A stretch of 64,000 nucleotides of DNA from Rhodamnia argentea (Eukaryota > Streptophyta > Magnoliopsida > Myrtales > Myrtaceae). Numbering within the stretch: position 1 is the first letter of the stretch; every line of letters begins with the position of its first letter. Made by a program: the position numbers and the translations under genes. Shown here one piece after another: positions 61,768 through 64,000 of the stretch. The DNA lies in contig NC_063160.1 in the NCBI RefSeq assembly GCF_020921035.1, forward strand, positions 18,069,095-18,133,094, read 5' to 3'. Under the pieces are notes generated by a model. It had not been told where the DNA came from. It saw nothing but the letters and a program-made list of their open reading frames with translations, and did no database searches.

Positions 61768-62772
61768 TTGCAAAAGAGCCACCTCGAGCTCACCCGCCAA
61801 AATTTCCTGGGTATAATGAGACCCGGACGTGCGTATACCATATGGGAGAAAGGGGGCATAACGCGGACAACCTGTCTCGCTACGAAGTTCAAGGTGCAAG
61901 CATTGATCGACGGAAAAGTTACGGAGTTTGATAAAGCCGAACCAAATGTGCAGCGGAACCCGCTACACGAGCATCGCGAGGTGAACGCGATTTTTGGAGG
62001 TGAAGAGGATGAGGTTCTGGAATTCATAGTGGACATGAGTAAAATGCGGGATATCTTGACATTGGCCTCGCAATATCCGGAAGGAGAGAGTATTTCCCGG
62101 GAGCAAAAAGAGGCTTGCTTGGAAAAATTAATTAGCTTGGGCGTCATAGGAAGAATGGAAAATGTCGCTTTCAAGGGGACCTACGTGGCGGTGAACATGT
62201 TGTCCGAGGAGTTCACAATGAAACCTACGAGGGGAGCTGTTTTAAAAATACCCTCGGGATATTTGATGAGCATCAAAGATGGTCAAGAAATTGAAGAGAT
62301 AGACGAATATGAGATTCGTCTGGACAAAGCACGCCGAGGCGATAGAAGATTTTTGCAGAAAGCCCTAGAGAGGGGCGGAATAGTTGATAACCTGGGGGAA
62401 GATAGTGGGGGTTACAACTTTAAGGTGTTGTATTCAGCACCCCCAAGCTTTTTTGTCGATTCCGGAGATATAGTCCCCGATGGGTGGGGTGGAATGGATG
62501 ACCCGGTAAGCGATGAATTTGTGGGAACGATCGATGAAGTTAAGGACCAAGCGGCTCCTCGGAATGAACAGGAGAATCGAGAGGTCGATATGCGACTTTC
62601 TAATCTGGAGACGCACATGCGTCATTTGACGACTATGGTAGCAAAATTATCGCAATTGATGGCCGGGAACAACGCCACGAGAATAGAAGAGAATATGCAG
62701 ATTCTGGAAATACGGCGGACCATGGAGACACGAGAATCGAAAGATCGCTCTCTTGCAAGAGCAAGGAAATGA
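61768..62772 (+). pseudogene. Post-gag region with zinc-knuckle-like remnant and second coil
   Basis: In overlapping frames near 61825-61890 there is TCVYHMGERGHN followed by a Cys and KVQALIDGKV, which matches the CX2-3H...GH...C signature that follows gag in this lineage. An open frame continues to 62772 with an acidic stretch and, at about 62590-62650, a helical segment MRLSNLETHMRHLTTMVAKL. That segment mirrors the coil at the start of gag module 1. The middle (about 61990-62520) has no family I recognise. Confidence 0.55.
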
Positions 62773-63649
62773 CGTGTTGAGGAAAATGGATGAGTTGAAG
62801 GAGCTGATTACGCCACTCACCCAAGCGAGAAATGTCCCGCCTCAAGGCGCGAACTCGAGAGCGACCTTCCGCACGAAGTATAATGGCGCCGGGTGTCCTC
62901 CTCGGCGCATATCTCATACTATCTCCGCCAAATGATTGGCCACCATGAAGATGATGAAACATTGATCCGGAATTTCGGACATAGTTTAACGGGCCCCACA
63001 CCGGCATGGTTCCAATCAATTGACCTAGACCGGGTCCCGAGTTGGGAGGATTTATCGAACACTTCATACGACACTTTGAAGCTAGAATCGGAGGTTATTT
63101 CACTAAGGCTAATCTGTTGAATATCCGGAAAGGGGAAGACGAGAGTTTTGAACTCTTCGCTAGGAGGTGGAAGAAACACGCCTGTGATGGTGCAACCGCC
63201 TTGTCGGAGAAGGAAATGCTTTGGAGTTCGCACCGAAGTCACTTCCGGCGGAATACTTTGATCGCATGTATGCATACACGTACTCATCGTTCCAACATCC
63301 GGTGGAAATCGGCATGAGGATTGAAGGGATTATCCCGAGAATCGAAGAGAAAGGCGAGAGGTATTTCGATGAAGAAAATGCCACGGCCGGTAAGGCCAGG
63401 TCCGAACATAACCCCGAGGATGTCCACGAGGACGAAATGATCGGGATGGTAGATACCCCGATTCGTTTCGTGATTGATTTGAACAAAGTTGATAGTTGGG
63501 AATTGGAAACTTCTAGTTCGGGAAAACCATCAACATCCGAATCACTACCGGAAAAGATCATACCGGTGAAGATTAAGCTGCCTTTGTGGAGGATTATAAT
63601 TCAAGGGCGGTTCACTGGGATTATGGAACGGGCGAGATTGACGCCATAA
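62773..63649 (+). pseudogene. Gag module 2 (second gag domain), frameshifted
   Basis: After the second coil a second gag-like domain appears: TKYNGAG, AHISYYLRQMIGHHEDDETL, LTGPTPAWFQSIDLDRVPSW, IEHFIRHFEARI, NIRKGEDESFELFARRWK, SEKEML, and PKSLPAEYFDRMYAYTYSSF. They lie in different frames (62753, 62893, 63042, 63221), so at least three indels are present. It is clearly diverged from module 1, not a recent copy. Confidence 0.65.
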
Positions 63650-64000
63650 TGAGATCGGGAAGATGTTATCCCCCGAGAGAAGCGGATCCTGAAAAGAGAG
63701 TCCCAAGCTGCGGAAGAGGTTGAGAAGTTGCAATCGGATCGTGAGGACCGGTGAATATGAGGTCGTTGACCAACTGCGGAAGATGCCCGCACGATTTCCT
63801 TCTTGGATCTCTTCAAAAATTCTGAAAAGCACAAAGACGCCCTTTTGAAGGTCTTTGGATGAGGTGCATGTTCCGAGAGACAATTAACGAAGTGCAATTG
63901 GGAGACTTTGTGGGTGCTATCCTTCGAAGGACCAGATATCCTTCTCGGACGAAGACTTCCCGAAAGAAGGGCGGGTCCACAACAAAGCCCTTTACATAGC
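63650..64000 (+). pseudogene. Start of pro-pol, frameshifted, cut by window end
   Basis: Pieces typical of the segment just before the aspartic protease in Tat/Ogre Pol are readable in changing frames: RSGRCY (about 63655), EYEVVDQLRKMPAR (about 63752), DALLKVF, then SDEDFP and EGRVHNKALYI at the window end. The protease itself should begin right after 64000. Confidence 0.7.

Larger units (their letters stand above)
53647..64000 (+). mobile_element. Ty3/gypsy retrotransposon, Tat/Ogre type, 5' part
   Basis: A long LTR, a long leader, an acidic ORF, an extra ORF1, gag, and the start of pro-pol in the plus direction. An additional ORF between the 5' LTR and gag is a mark of the Tat/Ogre lineage. 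Frameshifts in ORF1, gag and the pol start show that this copy is not autonomous. The protease, reverse transcriptase, integrase and 3' LTR lie beyond the window, if present. Confidence 0.85.

Overview
The window reads as nuclear DNA of a flowering plant, very probably a woody eudicot. Genes are split by short GT-AG introns. The proteins are plant-specific (ARC5, a XND1-type NAC factor, WAT1/UMAMIT, a nodulin-21-like VTL). Intergenic DNA is AT-rich with GA microsatellites, and much of it is fragments of hAT, Mutator-like, LINE, SINE, copia and Ty3/gypsy elements. The repeat style is compatible with Myrtales, but that placement is a guess.

Layout, left half. 0-10 kb: a small uncharacterised gene (minus), a WAT1-related transporter (minus) that seems to lack one canonical exon, a copia RNase H relic, and a small acidic MGGC protein gene (minus). 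10-15.4 kb: an actin gene (minus) head-to-head with QCR6, the hinge subunit of respiratory complex III (plus). The QCR6 start codon appears to be split by an intron. 18.4-19.2 kb: an intronless vacuolar-iron-transporter-like gene. 19.9-25 kb: a decayed hAT transposon, a WAK_assoc/LRK10L-like pseudogene fragment, an inverted repeat and a small MITE. 26-27.7 kb: an intronless zinc-finger protein gene with an internal 57-residue tandem repeat, preceded by a ~333-bp tandem repeat.

Layout, right half. 29.8-35.3 kb: an ANTH-domain clathrin adaptor gene whose promoter and first codons are duplicated about 2.9 kb upstream as a truncated copy. 36.6-37.6 kb: a XND1/NAC104-like gene (minus). 41.5-49.9 kb: ARC5/DRP5B, the chloroplast-division dynamin, in 17 coding exons that sum to 764 codons plus stop, with a LINE tail in one intron. 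50-53 kb: three related Mutator-like non-autonomous elements, one carrying a nested hAT MITE. 53.1-64 kb: the 5' end of a second hAT, interrupted by a large Tat/Ogre-type gypsy retrotransposon. That element has a ~3.8-kb LTR, an acidic leader ORF with two SUMO-interaction-like motifs, a separate ORF1, and what look like two gag modules before the pro-pol start at the window edge.

The host genes are unrelated housekeeping or developmental genes and do not form a pathway. Their link is position only; head-to-head actin/QCR6 is the one pair that may share a promoter. Exon boundaries were worked out by hand from GT/AG sites, reading phase and remembered family sequences. No alignment or database search was run.
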